Shown: one piece after another, positions 33,783 to 46,327 of the stretch
Numbering within the stretch: the stretch's first letter is position 1
Layout: every line of letters starts with the position of its first letter
DNA from: Rhynchopus sp. YZ270_cl-10
Taxonomy: Eukaryota; Euglenozoa; Diplonemea; Diplonemida; Diplonemidae
NCBI GenBank assembly: GCA_964035575.1
Contig: OZ037902.1
Location: forward strand, 682,001-746,000
Reading direction: 5' to 3'
DNA length: 64,000 nt
Notes under the pieces: generated by a model
What the model was told of the DNA's origin: nothing
Seen by the model: only the letters and a program-made list of their open reading frames with translations
The model's database searches: none
Position numbers and translations under genes: made by a program

Positions 33783-34369
33783 ACTAAGGGAAAGGGGAGG
33801 GGACGAGGGAAAAATGGGGTAACGTTTACTGTTGGTGGAATGATTTTGGAGTGTCGACAGAGGTGGGTCCATGGAAAAAGAACAAAAGGGTGGGGACTGG
33901 GGCTTTGGGAGTTGTAAACTCAACGACTCCATAGTTTTGCAAGTAAAAAGTAGGGTACAGCCAGTACAAACAAAAAAAAACACACACATTTCCAGAAGCC
34001 GTCTTCTTTTTACGACGTAATTTGAAAAATAAAAACTAGAACACACTTTGCTAGTCACCAGTTTTAACTATACCCATCCAGCCCGTGCTACTTGTCTCCG
34101 ATAAAAAAATTCCCTATTTTTCAAACACCACGATGAAGCACATCACATGATATGTGCTGATAACAGGAGCTCGACATTACACTTTCCTCACCCACACCAA
34201 GTCACTATCAGAAAAACTCACTTTGGAGTTATCCTGGATAGTATTCTGCTATAAAACTCGCAAACCAGGAAAAATTAGAAGACAAACGCGAAAAATTTGC
34301 AGTGGGCTTGTCTTAATGGAGTGATTCGCACTCTTCCGCACTTTTTCTCACTAAGACGCGTTGTTCCTG
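33783..34369. repeat. Upstream region with dispersed repeat block
   Basis: 33975-34055 matches 762-845 (ACACACATTTCCAGAAGCC...TTACGACGTAATTTG). The CGCACTCTTCCGCAC piece near 34327 matches the CGCACTTTTTC repeats at about 1016-1060, so the two regions share a larger homologous block. No gene is visible. Confidence 0.6.
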
Positions 34370-37335
34370 ATGCGTTGTAAAGTACGCGCTGTAACAGATG
34401 CGTTGTTACGGGCGCTGACTACGGCGTTGTACGGATGCGTTGAACGCATGCGCTGTAACGGACGCGTTGTAACGGACGCGTTGTAACGGACGCGTTGTAA
34501 CGGATGCGTTGTAACGGATGCGTTTTTACGGATGCGTTGTTACGGACGCGTTGTAACGGACGCGTTGTTACGGCTGCGTTGTAACGGATGCGTTGTTACG
34601 GATGCGTTGTTACGGATGTGTTGTAACGGATGCGTTGTAACGTATGCGTTGTTACGGATGCGTTGTAACGGACGCGTTGTTACGGACGCGTTGTAACGGA
34701 TGCGTTGTTACGGATGTGTTGTAACGGATGCGTTGTAACGGATGCGTTGTAACGGACGCGTTGTTACTGACGCGTTGTAACGGATGCGTTGTAACGGATG
34801 CGTTGTTACGGATGTGTTGTAACGGATGCGTTGTAACGGATGCGTTGTAAGGGCTGCGTTTTTACGGATGCGTTGTAACGGATGCGTTGTTACGGATGTG
34901 TTGTAACGGATGCGTTGTAACGGATGCGTTGTAACGGACGCGTTGTTACGGACGCGTTGTAACGGATGCGTTGTAACGGATGCGTTGTTACGGATGTGTT
35001 GTAACGGATGCGTTGTAACGGATGCGTTGTTACGGATGTGTTGTAACGGATGCGTTGTTACGGATGCGTTGTTACGGATGCGTTGTTACGGATGCGTTGT
35101 AACGGATGCGTTGTTACGGATGCGTTGTAACGGATGCGTTGTTACGGATGCGTTGTTACGGATGCGTTGTAACGGATGCGTTGTTACGGATGCGTTGTAA
35201 CGGATGCGTTGTAACGGATGCGTTGTAAGGGCTGCGTTTTTACGGATGCGTTGTAACGGATGCGTTGTTACGGATGTGTTGTAACGGATGCGTTGTAACG
35301 GATGCGTTGTAACGGACGCGTTGTTACGGACGCGTTGTAACGGATGCGTTGTAACGGATGCGTTGTTACGGATGTGTTGTAACGGATGCGTTGTAACGGA
35401 TGCGTTGTTACGGATGTGTTGTAACGGATGCGTTGTTACGGATGCGTTGTTACGGATGCGTTGTAACGGATGCGTTGTTACGGATGCGTTGTAACGGATG
35501 CGTTGTCACGGATGCGTTGTAACGGATGCGTTGTAAGGGCTGCGTTTTTACGGATGCGTTGTAACGGATGCGTTGTTACGGATGTGTTGTAACGGATGCG
35601 TTGTTACGGATGCGTTGTAACGGATGCGTTGTTACGGATGCGTTGTAACGGATGCGTTGTTACGGATGCGTTGTAACGGATGCGTTGTAACGGCTGCGTT
35701 GTTACGGATGCGTTGTAACGGATGCGTTGTAACGGATGCGTTGTAACGGATGCGTTGTTACGGATGCGTTGTAACGGATGCGTTGTCACGGATGCGTTGT
35801 AACGGATGCGTTGTTACGGATGCGTTGTAACGGATGCGTTGTAACGGCTGCGTTGTTACGGATGCGTTGTAACGGATGCGTTGTAACGGATGCGTTGTAA
35901 CGGATGCGTTGTAACGGATGCGTTGTAACGGATGCGTTGTTACGGACGCGTTGTAACGGATGCGTTGTAACGGATGCGTTGTTACGGATGCGTTGTAACG
36001 GATGCGTTGTAACGGATGCGTTGTTACGGATGTGTTGTAACGGATGCGTTGTAACGGATGCGTTGTTACGGATGTGTTGTAACGGATGCGTTGTTACGGA
36101 TGCGTTGTTACGGATGCGTTGTAACGGATGCGTTGTAACGGATGCGTTGTAACGGATGCGTTGTAACGGATGCGTTGTAACGGATGCGTTGTAACGGATG
36201 CGTTGTAACGGATGCGTTGTAACGGATGCGTTGTAACGGATGCGTTGTTACGGATGCGTTGTTACGGATGTGTTGTAACGGATGCGTTGTTACGGATGCG
36301 TTGTAACGGATGCGTTGTAACGGATGCGTTGTAACGGATGCGTTGTTACGGATGCGTTGTAACGGATGCGTTGTCACGGATGCGTTGTAACGGATGCGTT
36401 GTTACGGATGCGTTGTAACGGATGCGTTGTAACGGCTGCGTTGTTACGGATGCGTTGTAACGGATGCGTTGTAACGGATGCGTTGTAACGGATGCGTTGT
36501 AACGGATGCGTTGTAACGGATGCGTTGTTACGGACGCGTTGTAACGGATGCGTTGTAACGGATGCGTTGTAACGGATGCGTTGTTACGGACGCGTTGTAA
36601 CGGATGCGTTGTTACGGATGCGTTGTAACGGACGCGTTGTTACGGACGCGTTGTAACGGATGCGTTGTTACGGACGCGTTGCAACGGACGCGTTGTTACG
36701 GACGCGTTGTAACGGATGCGTTGTTACGGACGCGTTGTGTAACGGATGCGTTGTATCGGATGCGTTGCAACGTACGCGTTGTCACGGCTGCGTGGATGCG
36801 TTGTAACGGACGCGTTGTGACGGATGCGTTGCAACGTACGCGTTGTCACGGCTGCGTGGATGCGTTGTAACGGACGCGTTGTGACGGAAGCGTTGTAACG
36901 GATGCGTTGTAACGGATGCGTTGTGACGGAAGCGTTGTAACGGATGCGTTGTAACGGATGCGTTGTAACGGATGCGTTGTAACGGATGCGTTGTAACGGA
37001 TGCGTTGTAACGGATGCGTTGTTACGGACGCGTTGTAACGGATGCGTTGTTACGGATGCGTTGTAACGGATGCGTTGTAACGGATGCGTTGTTACGGATG
37101 CGTTGTAACGGATGCGTTGTAACGGCTGCGTTGTTACGGATGCGTTGTTACGGACGCGTTGTAACGGATGCGTTGTAACGGATGCGTTGTAACGGATGCG
37201 TTGTAACGGATGTGTTGTAACGGATGCGTTGTTACGGATGCGTTGTAACGGACGCGTTGTTACGGACGCGTTGTAACGGATGCGTTGTTACGGACGCGTT
37301 GTGTAACGGATGCGTTGTATCGGATGCGTTGCAAC
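34370..37335. repeat. Satellite array of 14-bp unit ACGGATGCGTTGTA
   Basis: About 200 tandem 14-bp units over 3 kb, varying mainly at GAT/GAC/GCT and TGTA/TGTT. A marker variant, GTAAGGGCTGCGTTTTT, recurs near 34847, 35226 and 35531. Longer blocks (such as 35690-35940 and 36420-36540) repeat too, showing higher-order structure. Three units give 42 bp, so stop-free frames with a 14-residue period arise; these are not genes. The right end degenerates before GGAAAGCCTCCGGGAGGG. Confidence 0.97.
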
Positions 37336-37628
37336 GTAAAGGAAAGCCTCCGGGAGGGTTATAATAGCTATTTCCCTCCCTCCCGCCAGAGCCCGAGGGC
37401 AGCCCGAGGGCCAAGAGGGGGACGGATTTAGTTCCTAAACACTTGTGTTTAGGTTTTTATAGTTCCTTAACACTCTGTGTTAAGGTTTTTAAGGTTGCTT
37501 TTGTGGCGTACCCCCCCACCCCTTGGCACCCCCGACGGGGTACCCCAAAAAATGACATTTCTCGCAGAGGCGCCAAAGTGTAAGATTTTTTCGGCATTGG
37601 AAAGATAGGGCCAAAAATCGAGTTCTTA
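37336..37628. repeat. Fragments of T-type and X-type elements
   Basis: 37345-37435 is a short piece of the T element (TAGCTATTTCCCTCCCTCCC, GCCCGAGGGCAGCCCGAGGG). A CCTAAACACTTGTGTTTAGG palindrome follows. From 37464 runs the inverted end of an X-type element (TCCTTAACACTCTGTGTTAAG). Confidence 0.7.
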
Positions 37629-38467
37629 TTTAGTTTTTTTTGGCAATCCTTAACACTCCTGGCTGGTGTGGTTGATAAACGCAACCGAACACAACGAAAC
37701 GGATCCGCTCTATACGTTACGATCCGTATGCAACCAACGCAACGAACGTAACCAACCGAACACACCCAACGCAACGTAACGGATGCAACGCAAGCAACGC
37801 AACCTATGTGTACGTTGCGATCTGTATATATCGATCTCAACATAACGAACGCAACGCATGCAACGCAACGCAACCGATGTGTACGTAGCGATCGGAACGC
37901 AACGAACGTAACCAACCAAACACAACCAACGCAACGCAACCGCTCCGTACGTTGCACTCTGTACGTTACGATCTCTACACAACGAACGCAACGCATGCAA
38001 CACAACGTAACCGGTGTGCACGTAGCGATGTGTACGCAACGAAGGCAACGCAACCAACACAACGAGTGGTTACAAACCCCCACGCATGGTTCTCACACCG
38101 CTCTGGCACGTTTCACACGCTGCAAACCCGGTTACCTGCCTGAAAAACCGGGTTTTCGGCCAAAACGCCTGTTTTGCCTGTAGAACCCTGTAGAACCCTT
38201 AAGAAACACGTGTAAAAAAGGGGTACTCGCGACACCCTGGTTTCAGGGTCTGTCAGGGTTTGGAGGTCTTTCTCATTTGCAAACCCTAAAAAAAACCGCC
38301 TATCTTCCCAAGAATCCACTTTTTTGACCTCTTTGGACGTTTAGGGACCTGAAAAAAAATGGCCGAAACCCACCCTGGGGGGGGGGTGCCTTAAAGGGGG
38401 GTGGGGAGGGTGGGTGGGTGTGTGGTGTTGAAGCAACCTTAAAGACCTTAACACTGAGTGTTAAGGA
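37629..38467 (+). mobile_element. Y-family element, copy Y0
   Basis: Starts TTTAGTTTTTTTTGGC and ends GTGTTAAGGA. It holds a CAACGCA-rich middle, the shared core (AACCCGGTTACCTGCCTG, CCAAAACGCCTGTTTT, AGAAACACGTGTA) and a G-rich 3' part. It has no coding capacity. It interrupts an inverted X-type sequence (GAGTTCTTA before the insertion). Confidence 0.8.
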
Positions 38468-38564
38468 AAATTAACACAGAGTGTTAAGGAAAATCTCTCA
38501 GCGATCTGATTTGGTAAGGGCTGGATTTTTGGCCCAATCTTTCCAATGCCGAAAAAATCTTACA

Positions 38565-39282
38565 TTTAGTTTTTTTTGGCAATCCTTAACACTCACTGGC
38601 TGGTGTGGTTGATAAACGCAACCGAACACAAGGAAACGGAGCCGCTCTATTATAATAATAAGAGTCTATACGTTACGATCCGTATGCAACCAACGCATGC
38701 AACGCAACGCAACCGATGTGTACGTAGCGATCGGAACGCAACGAACGTAACCAACCGAACACAACCAACGCAACGCAACCGCTCCGTACGTTGCGCTCTG
38801 TACGTAACGATCTCTACACAACGAACGCAACGCATGCAACACAACGTAACCGGTGTGTACGTAGCTATGTGTACGCAACGAAGGCAACGCAACGAGTGGT
38901 TACAAACCCCCACGCATGGTTCTCACACCCCTCTGGCACGTTTCCGAAGCCGCAAAACCGGTTACCTGCCTGAAAAACCGGGTTTTTGGCCAAAACGCCT
39001 GTTTTGCCTGTAGAACCCTGTAGAAGCCTTAAGAAACACGTGTAAAAAAGGGGTACTCGCGACACCCTGGTTTCAGGGTCTGTCAGGGTTTGGAGGTCTT
39101 TGCTTCAGAGAAAGTCTCCTAAAAACCTCCTATCTTCCCAAGAATCCACTTTTTTGACCTCTTTGGACGTTTAGGGACCTGAAAAAAAATGGCCGAAACC
39201 CACCCCTGGGGGGGGGGTGCCTTAGGGTGGGTGGGTGGGGTGGTGAAGCAACCTTAAAGACCTTAACACCGAGTGTTAAGGA
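38565..39282 (+). mobile_element. Y-family element, copy Y2
   Basis: 718 bp, TTTAG...TTAAGGA. It lies head to tail with the next copy, separated by one A. Together they are inserted into the X-type sequence CTTAC/ACTTTGGCGCC, whose intact form is seen near 45410 and 59995. Confidence 0.85.
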
Positions 39283-39283
39283 A

Positions 39284-40191
39284 TTTAGTTTTTTTTGGCA
39301 ATCCTTAACACTCACTGGCTGGTGTGGTTGATGTATGAAAGGTTTGCAACGCACACAAGCCAACCAACGCAACCGATGCGATACGTTTCTTGCGTTCACA
39401 TCGTTCCGTTCAGATCGGAACGATGTGAACGGAACGAATGCAACCGACGCAACGCAACCGTTCGGTACGTAACGTCTCGAACCGAAGACACGGAAGCAAC
39501 GCAACGCACCGAACGCAACGCATCCAACGCAATGCAAGCGATGAGTACGTAACGATCTGTATGCAACGAACGCAACGCATGCAACGCAACGCAACCGATG
39601 TGTACGAAACGATCGGAACGCAACGAACGTAACCAACCGAACACAACCAACGCAACTCAACCGCTCTGTTCGTTGCACTCTGTATATAACGATCTCTACA
39701 CAACGAACGCAACGCATGCAACACAACGTAACCGATGTGTACGTAGCTATGTGTACGCAACGTAGCGAACGCAACGCAACCAACGCAACGAGCGGTTACA
39801 AACCCCCACGCATGGTTCTCGCAGCGCGCTGGCACGTTTTCCAAGACGCAAACCCGGTTACCTGCCTGAAAAACCGGGTTTTCGGCCAAAACGCCTGTTT
39901 TGCCTGTAGAACCCTGTAGAACCCTTAAGAAACACGTGTATAAAAGGGGTACTCGCGACACCCTCGTTTCAGGGTCTGTCAGGGTTTGGAGGTCTTTCTC
40001 ATTTGCAAACCCTAAAAAAAACCTCCTATCTTCCCAAGAATCCACTTTTTTGACCTCTTTGGACGTTTAGAGACCTGAAAAAAAATGGCCGAAACCCACC
40101 CCGCGCGGGGAGGGTGGGTGGGGGGTGGGTGGGTGGGTGGGTGGGTGGGGTGATCAGCAACCTTAAAGACCTTAACACTGAGTGTTAAGGA
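39284..40191 (+). mobile_element. Y-family element, copy Y3
   Basis: 908 bp, same ends as Y2. Its CAACG-rich middle differs (GTTTCTTGCGTTCACATCG section), but the core and 3' section are nearly the same. Right flank ACTTTGGCGCC continues the interrupted X-type sequence. Confidence 0.85.
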
Positions 40192-40951
40192 ACTTTGGCG
40201 CCTCTGCGAGAAATGTCATTTTTTGGGGTACCCCGTCGGGGGGGGTTAGGGTACAGGGTACGCCACAAAAGCAACCTTAAAAACCTTAACACAGAGTGTT
40301 AAGGAACTAAATCAGATCGCTGAGAGATTAGTTTTTTTAATTCTAAATGTTTTTAATTCCTATTTTCGTGTCGCGAGTTTACGTGTAAAATGCCTTAGGA
40401 ACCGTGCGTTCCTTAAGGATTCTTAAGGATTCTACAGGGAAAACAGGCGTTTTGGCCAAAAACACGGTTTTTCAGGCAGGTAACCGGGTTTGCGGCTTGG
40501 GAAACGTGCCAACGCGGTGTGAGAACCATGCGTGGGGGTTTGTAACCACTCGTTGCGTTGGTTGCGTTGCGTTCGTTACGTAGCGTTCGTTGCATACAGA
40601 TCGCTACGTACACATAGGTTACGTAGTGTTGCATGCGTTGCGTTCGTTGTGTAGAGATCGTTACGTACAGAGCGCAACGTATGGAGCGGTTGCGTTGCGT
40701 TGGTTGTGTTCGGTTGGTTACGTTCGTTGCGTACAGATAGTGACGCACGCATCGGTTCCGTTGTGTTGGATGAGATGCGTTGGTTGTGTTCGGTTGGTTA
40801 CGTTCGTTGCGTTCAGATCGTTGCGCACACATCGGTAGCGTTGTGTTGGTTGTGTCGTTGACACATGTTCGTGGGAATCTGTTCGTTTCTTTTCAGATCT
40901 TTGCATACATCAACCACGATCAATAGGGAGTGTTAAGGATTAGCAAAACTA
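40192..40951 (-). mobile_element. X-type element, inverted and rearranged copy
   Basis: Inverted relative to X1 at 44723. It contains CCTATTTTCGTGTCGCGAG, TTACGTGTAAAATGCC, the CAACG-rich middle and GGATTAGCAAAACTAAA at its end. The left part has an internal X terminus (GTGTTAAGGAAC) and so appears rearranged. Confidence 0.7.
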
Positions 40952-41252
40952 AATTCTAGAAAACACTTGTGTTTTCTAGTTTTTAAAGGTTGCTGTTCCG
41001 GCCACCCACCCACCCACCTAGCAGTAACCCCCCCCCCAGTCTCCCCCCCCCCCCTGCTGGATCCGACCAAAAACCGGTTTTTTTTTCAGGGTGTAGAAGC
41101 TTCGCCCAGCTCAAAAAACTGTTTCTTTGGAAAGATCGGGCACTTTTTGGGGCGTGTATAACTCAGTTTGAGCTGGGAGCCCTTAGAGACCCTGACACCA
41201 GGGTGTCACGAGTACCCCTTTTATACACGTGTTTCTTAAGGGTACTGCAGGG

Positions 41253-41641
41253 CAAGGCTCTGATGAGGCCCAGGCCTCCCGGCCGGGAGGCCCGGCCTCC
41301 CAGGCCTCCCGGCCTCCCAAAAAAAAATTTTTTTTTTCGACATCACAAAATTTTTCACCAAAAAAAAAAAAAAATTTTTTTTTTGGGAGTGGGCGATTTC
41401 GGAAAAAAAAATCCAAAAAAAAAAATCCAAAAAAAACCGTCACAGACGGTCCAGTAGCGACGTAAGCAAAATCCATATTTTTTTGCCGAATTTTGCTAAG
41501 TACCGGAAAATTTTTCCTAACAAAAAAAAAAAAAAAAATTTCACGCAGGGTCACAAAAAAAAAATTTTTTTTTTTGGGAGGCCGGGAGGCCTGGGAGGCC
41601 GGGCCTCCCGGCCGGGAGGCCTGGGCCTCATCAGAGCCTTG
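41253..41641. mobile_element. E-family TIR element E3 (389 bp)
   Basis: Ends CAAGGCTCTGATGAGGCCCA... and its inverse, with about 70-bp GC-rich arms. The 7-bp target duplication TGCAGGG lies at 41246-41252 and 41642-41648. The interior has the left block TCGACATCACAAAA and the right block TTTCACGCAGGGTCAC between long A/T tracts. Non-coding. Confidence 0.92.
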
Positions 41642-42287
41642 TGCAGGGTTCTACAGGCAAAACAGGCGTTTTGGCCAAAAACCCGGTTTTTCAGGCAGGT
41701 AACCGGGTTTGCGGCTTCGGAAACGTGCCAGCGCGGTGTTAGAACCATGCATGGGCCACACACGTCACGAGTTGCAGCAGCCCACCGAAGGTGGGCTGCG
41801 TTTGGTAACCACACGGTGCGGTTAACGCGTGTATCGCTTATGCATAGCGTTGTGTGTATCGTATACGAAGACCGTCGTGTGTAACACACGTGTAGACCGT
41901 TGCGTTATCACAACCACACGAGCCAGCGAAGTGTCACAGCGGCGCAGGTGTTGCGTTAACGCGATGGCGTCAAACCCGTAGCATGCTTTCGTACAGATCG
42001 CTACACATCGGTTGCGTTGCGTTGCATGCGTTGCGTTCGTTGCATACGCTGCACACGAAGCGTGTATCGCTTATGCATAGCGTTGTGTGTCGTATACGTA
42101 GAGCAAGGCTCTAAGTCGACAGTGTGTCTTTGTGTCTAGACACTGTCGAAAGACACAAAGACACAAAGACACACTGTGTCTTTTGTCGAAGACACAGTGT
42201 GTCTTTGTCGACTGTCGACTGTGTCTTGTCGAAAAAAAAAATTTTTTTTTTTTCGACATCACAAAAATTTTTCACCCAAAAAAAAAT

Positions 42288-42722
42288 AGCTATTTCCCTC
42301 CCTCCCGCCAGAGCCCGAGGGCGCCCTTGAGGGAGGTCAGGGCAGCCCGAGGGCCGAAGGCCCGAGGGCGCCCTGACCTCCCGAAAGGGCAGCCCGAGGG
42401 CCAAGGGAGGGAGGGATGTAGCTTTGTGACCCGAAGAGGTCGTTTTGGACCCGAACTGCCTGCAAACAAGCGCTTTTGTGGTGTTTTGTGTACAAACACG
42501 TAGGTTTTTCGGCCCACATGGGTACCATCGTTTGTGGCCTACGGACGCCCAAAAGCATGCGGATACGCTTTTCGAGTCGCAGAAACCAGGTTGTGGGCCG
42601 TTTTAAAAAGTTTTTGGCCGGTTTCAGTCACCAAAACGCACATTCTCTCGCGGGAATTTTTGGTGCTCTCAAGGGAATCCTCTTAGCTCTCAAGGGAATC
42701 CCTTGAGACCTCTGGAGGGTTA
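42288..42722 (+). mobile_element. T-type element inside E1
   Basis: Starts TAGCTATTTCCCTCCC, contains imperfect GC-rich inverted repeats (GCCCGAGGGCGCCCT and complements), and ends CTCTGGAGGGTTACAAA. The empty site is visible in E4 at about 50658, between A-run and T-run. Another copy at 49468-49905 is inverted, and a third is at 61073-61521. Confidence 0.8.
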
Positions 42723-43637
42723 CAAATTTTTTTTTGGGACCCGCGGGCACCGGGCATGCAAATAAAGCAAGAATTTTGATGTTTTGAGCATCTAGAATTT
42801 ATTTCCCGGTCATTTTGTGTACCCTGTACATTTTGTATGGGCCAGCGACTTGTCGAAAAATCGAAAAAAAATCGAAAAAAAAAATTTTTTTTTTGGGAAA
42901 ATTTCGACCTTGAGGTGGGTTTTTGGGCACCAAAAAATGCAAAAAAACGCAAAAATTGGGTGTTTTGACCATCTGTGGTTACACAAAACACACTTCTGTG
43001 TACAAGCCTACACCAATACAGTGGTAATACAAGGCGATTTTTGGCCAAAAAAAAATTTTTTTTTTTGCCCAAAATCAGGCGTGGTACCTCATAAAATTGC
43101 CCGATAAATCCAATGAAAACCTCAGATTGGGCAAATTATGAAAAAAATTTTCAAGTCGAATTTTCAGCCAAAATACGGCTATTTTGGTCATACCTTACGT
43201 ACTGACAGTACCCCAGAAAGTAGTTGTCGAAAAAAAAAAAGTTCAAAAAAAAAAAAATTTTTTTTTTTCGCAAAGCCAAATTGAGTTCTTTTGATCTTTT
43301 TTTGCAGAAAAACGCGGGGAAATGCCTTAAAAAGGCTCAAAAGTTGAAAATTCTGGCTTTATTTGAAAGATAGGGCCAGAACTAGGAAAAAAGGGCCAAA
43401 AAAAAAAAATAAGGTTCGTAAGGCAAAACCGAATTCCATAATTTCCAAAAAAAAAAAAAAAAAAAAAAAATGGCAAAATTTTTTCAACGACCAAAAAAAA
43501 AAAAATTTTTTTTTTTTTTTATGGGGGTCGCGACCCGGGTCGCGGGGGTCTCGGGGAAATGGTCGTCTTGTTCGCCTTTGTTGCTTATAAGGCCATATGA
43601 CCCAAAAATTTTTTTTTCGACATCACAAAAAAAAATT

Positions 43638-44447
43638 TGAGTTGACGGTCTTGAAAACACTTCGCTGGCTGGTGTGTCAACCGGTATGTGTATGGTTTGC
43701 ACGTAACGCTCTACGTATACGATACACACAACGCTATGCATAAGCGATACACGGTTCGTGTGCAGCGTAACGCATGCAACGCAACGCAACCGATGTGTAC
43801 GTAGCGATCTGTACGAAAGCATGCTACGGGTTTAACTCCATCGCGTTAACGCAACACCTGCGCCGCTGTGACACTTCGCTGGCTCGTGTGGTTGTGATAA
43901 CGGAACGGTCTACACGTGCGTTACACACAATGGTCTTCGTATACGATACACACAACGCTATGTATATGCGATACACGCGTTAACCGTATCGTGTGGCTAC
44001 CAAACGCAGCCCACCTACGGTGGGCTGCTGCAACTCGTGCCGTGTGTGGCCCATGCATGGTTCTCACAGCTCGCTGGCACGTTTCCCAAGCCGCAAACCC
44101 GGTTACCTGCCTGAAAAACCGGGTTTTTGGCCAAAACGCCTGTTTTGCCTGTAGAACCCTGTAGAAGCCTTAAGAAACACGTGTATAAAAGGGGTACTCG
44201 TGACACCCTGGTGTCAGGGTCTCTCACGACTCCCAGCTCAAACTGAGTTATACACGCCCCAAAAAGTGCCCGATCTTTCCAAAGAAACAGTTTTTTGAGC
44301 TGGGCGAAGCTTCTACACCCTGAAAAAAAAACCGGTTTTTGGTCGGATCCAGCAGGGGGGGGGGGAGACTGGGGGGGGGTTACTGCTAGGTCGGTGGGTG
44401 GCCGGAACAGCAACCTTTAAAAACTAGAAAACACAAGTGTTTTCTAG
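43638..44447 (+). mobile_element. Z-family element Z1 (810 bp, uninterrupted)
   Basis: TGAGTTGACGGTC...GTTTTCTAG flanked by AATT on both sides. The intact target (A-run/T-run) is seen in E4 near 54786. It carries the shared core with ACACGTGTATAAAAGGGG and a terminal palindrome CTAGAAAACAC/AAGTGTTTTCTAG. Non-coding. Confidence 0.88.
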
Positions 44448-44522
44448 AATTTTTTTGTATCCCTCAGGGTACACTTTATACCCTCCCTTACGCAAAAATT
44501 ATTCCCTATAGGGTGTAAAATT

Positions 44523-46140
44523 CTAGAAAACACTTGTGTTTTCTAGTTTTTAAAGGTTGCTGTTCCGGCCACCCACCGACCTAGCAGTAACCCCCCCCCA
44601 GTCTCCCCCCCCCCCCCCTGCTGGATCCGACCAAAAACCGGTTTTTTTTTCAGGGTGTAGAAGCTTCGCCCAGCTCAAAAAACTGTTTCTTTGGAAAGAT
44701 CGGGCACTTTTTGGGGCGTGTATTTAGTTTTGCTAATCCTTAACACTCCCTATTGATCGTGGTTGATGTATGCAAAGATCTGAAAAGAAACGAACAGATT
44801 CCCACGAACATGTGTCAACGACACAACCAACACAACGCTACCGATGTGTGCGCAACGATCTGAACGCAACGAACGTAACCAACCGAACACAACCAACGCA
44901 TCTCATCCAACACAACGGAACCGATGCGTGCGTCACTATCTGTACGCAACGAACGTAACCAACCGAACACAACCAACGCAACGCAACCGCTCCATACGTT
45001 GCGCTCTGTACGTAACGATCTCTACACAACGAACGCAACGCATGCAACCGCATGCAACACTACGTAACCGATGTGTACGTAGCGATCTGTATGCAACGAA
45101 CGCTACGTAACGAACGCAACGCAACCAACGCAACGAGTGGTTACAAACCCCCACGCATGGTTCTCACACCGCGTTGGCACGTTTCCCAAGCCGCAAACCC
45201 GGTTACCTGCCTGAAAAACCGTGTTTTTGGCCAAAACGCCTGTTTTCCCTGTAGAATCCTTAAGAATCCTTAAGGAACGCACGGTTCCTAAGGCATTTTA
45301 CACGTAAACTCGCGACACGAAAATAGGAATTAAAAACTAATCTCTCAGCGATCTGATTTAGTAAGAACTCGATTTTTGGCCCTATCTTTCCAATGCCGAA
45401 AAAATCTTACACTTTGGCGCCTCTGCGAGAAATGTCATTTTTTGGGGTACCCCGTCGGGGGTGCCAAGGGGTGGGGGGGTACGCCACAAAAGCAACCTTA
45501 AAAACCTTAACACAGAGTGTTAAGGAATAACTCAGTTTGAGCTGGGAGTCGTTAGAGACCCTGACACCAGGGTGTCACGAGTACCCCTTTTATACACGTG
45601 TTTCTTAAGGCTTCTACAGGGTTCTACAGGCAAAACAGGCGTTTTGGCCAAAAACCCGGTTTTTCAGGCAGGTAACCGGGTTTGCGGCTTGGGAAACGTG
45701 CCAGCGAGCTGTGAGAACCATGCATGGGCCACACACGGCACGAGTTGCAGCAGCCCACCGTAGGTGGGCTGCGTTTGGTAGCCACACGATACGGTTAACG
45801 CGTGTATCGCATATACATAGCGTTGTGTGTATCGTATACGAAGACCATTGTGTGTAACGCACGTGTAGACCGTTCCGTTATCACAACCACACGAGCCAGC
45901 GAAGTGTCACAGCGGCGCAGGTGTTGCGTTAACGCGATGGAGTTAAACCCGTAGCATGCTTTCGTACAGATCGCTACGTACACATCGGTTGCGTTGCGTT
46001 GCATGCGTTACGCTGCACACGAACCGTGTATCGCTTATGCATATCGTTGTGTGTATCGTATACGTAGAGCGTAACGTGCAAACCATACACATACCGTTTG
46101 ACACACCAGCCAGCGAAGTGTTTTCAAGACCGTCAACTCA
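44523..46140 (-). mobile_element. Z-family element Z2, interrupted by X1
   Basis: An inverted copy flanked by AATT (44519-44522, 46141-46144). X1 is inserted at GTGTA/TAACTCAG. Without X1 it is about 813 bp. It faces Z1 across a 75-bp spacer, forming an inverted pair. Confidence 0.88.
44723..45526 (+). mobile_element. X-family element X1 (804 bp)
   Basis: TTTAGTTTTGCTAATCC...GAGTGTTAAGGA, bordered by single A residues. Z1 and Z0 show the empty site (GTGTATAACTCAG). It shares ends and the core with Y elements but has a different 3' section, including TTTGGCGCCTCTGCGAGAAA and TACCCCGTCGGGGG. Confidence 0.88.
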
Positions 46141-46183
46141 AATTTACCCACTTTATCTCCCTCCTGCTCACTTTATCTCCCCA

Positions 46184-46303
46184 GGGAGATAAAGTGAGCA
46201 GGAGGGAGATAAAGTGAGCAGGAGGGAGATAAAGTGAGCAGGAGGGAGATAAAGTGAGCAGCAGGGAGATAAAGTGAGCAGGAGGGAGATAAAGTGACCA
46301 AAA
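46184..46303. repeat. 20-bp tandem repeat GGGAGATAAAGTGAGCAGGA
   Basis: Six head-to-tail copies follow an inverted start (TTTATCTCCCTCCTGCTCAC). The TCACTTTATCTCCC motif recurs as arms of the foldback at 48969-49086. Confidence 0.9.
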
Positions 46304-46327
46304 TTTTTTTTTTGGCAAAGACAAATT

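Noticed and set aside
34370-37414. Several open frames of 60-96 residues with a 14-residue period
   Set aside because: Three 14-bp units make 42 bp, so a stop-free unit is open indefinitely; this is satellite DNA.
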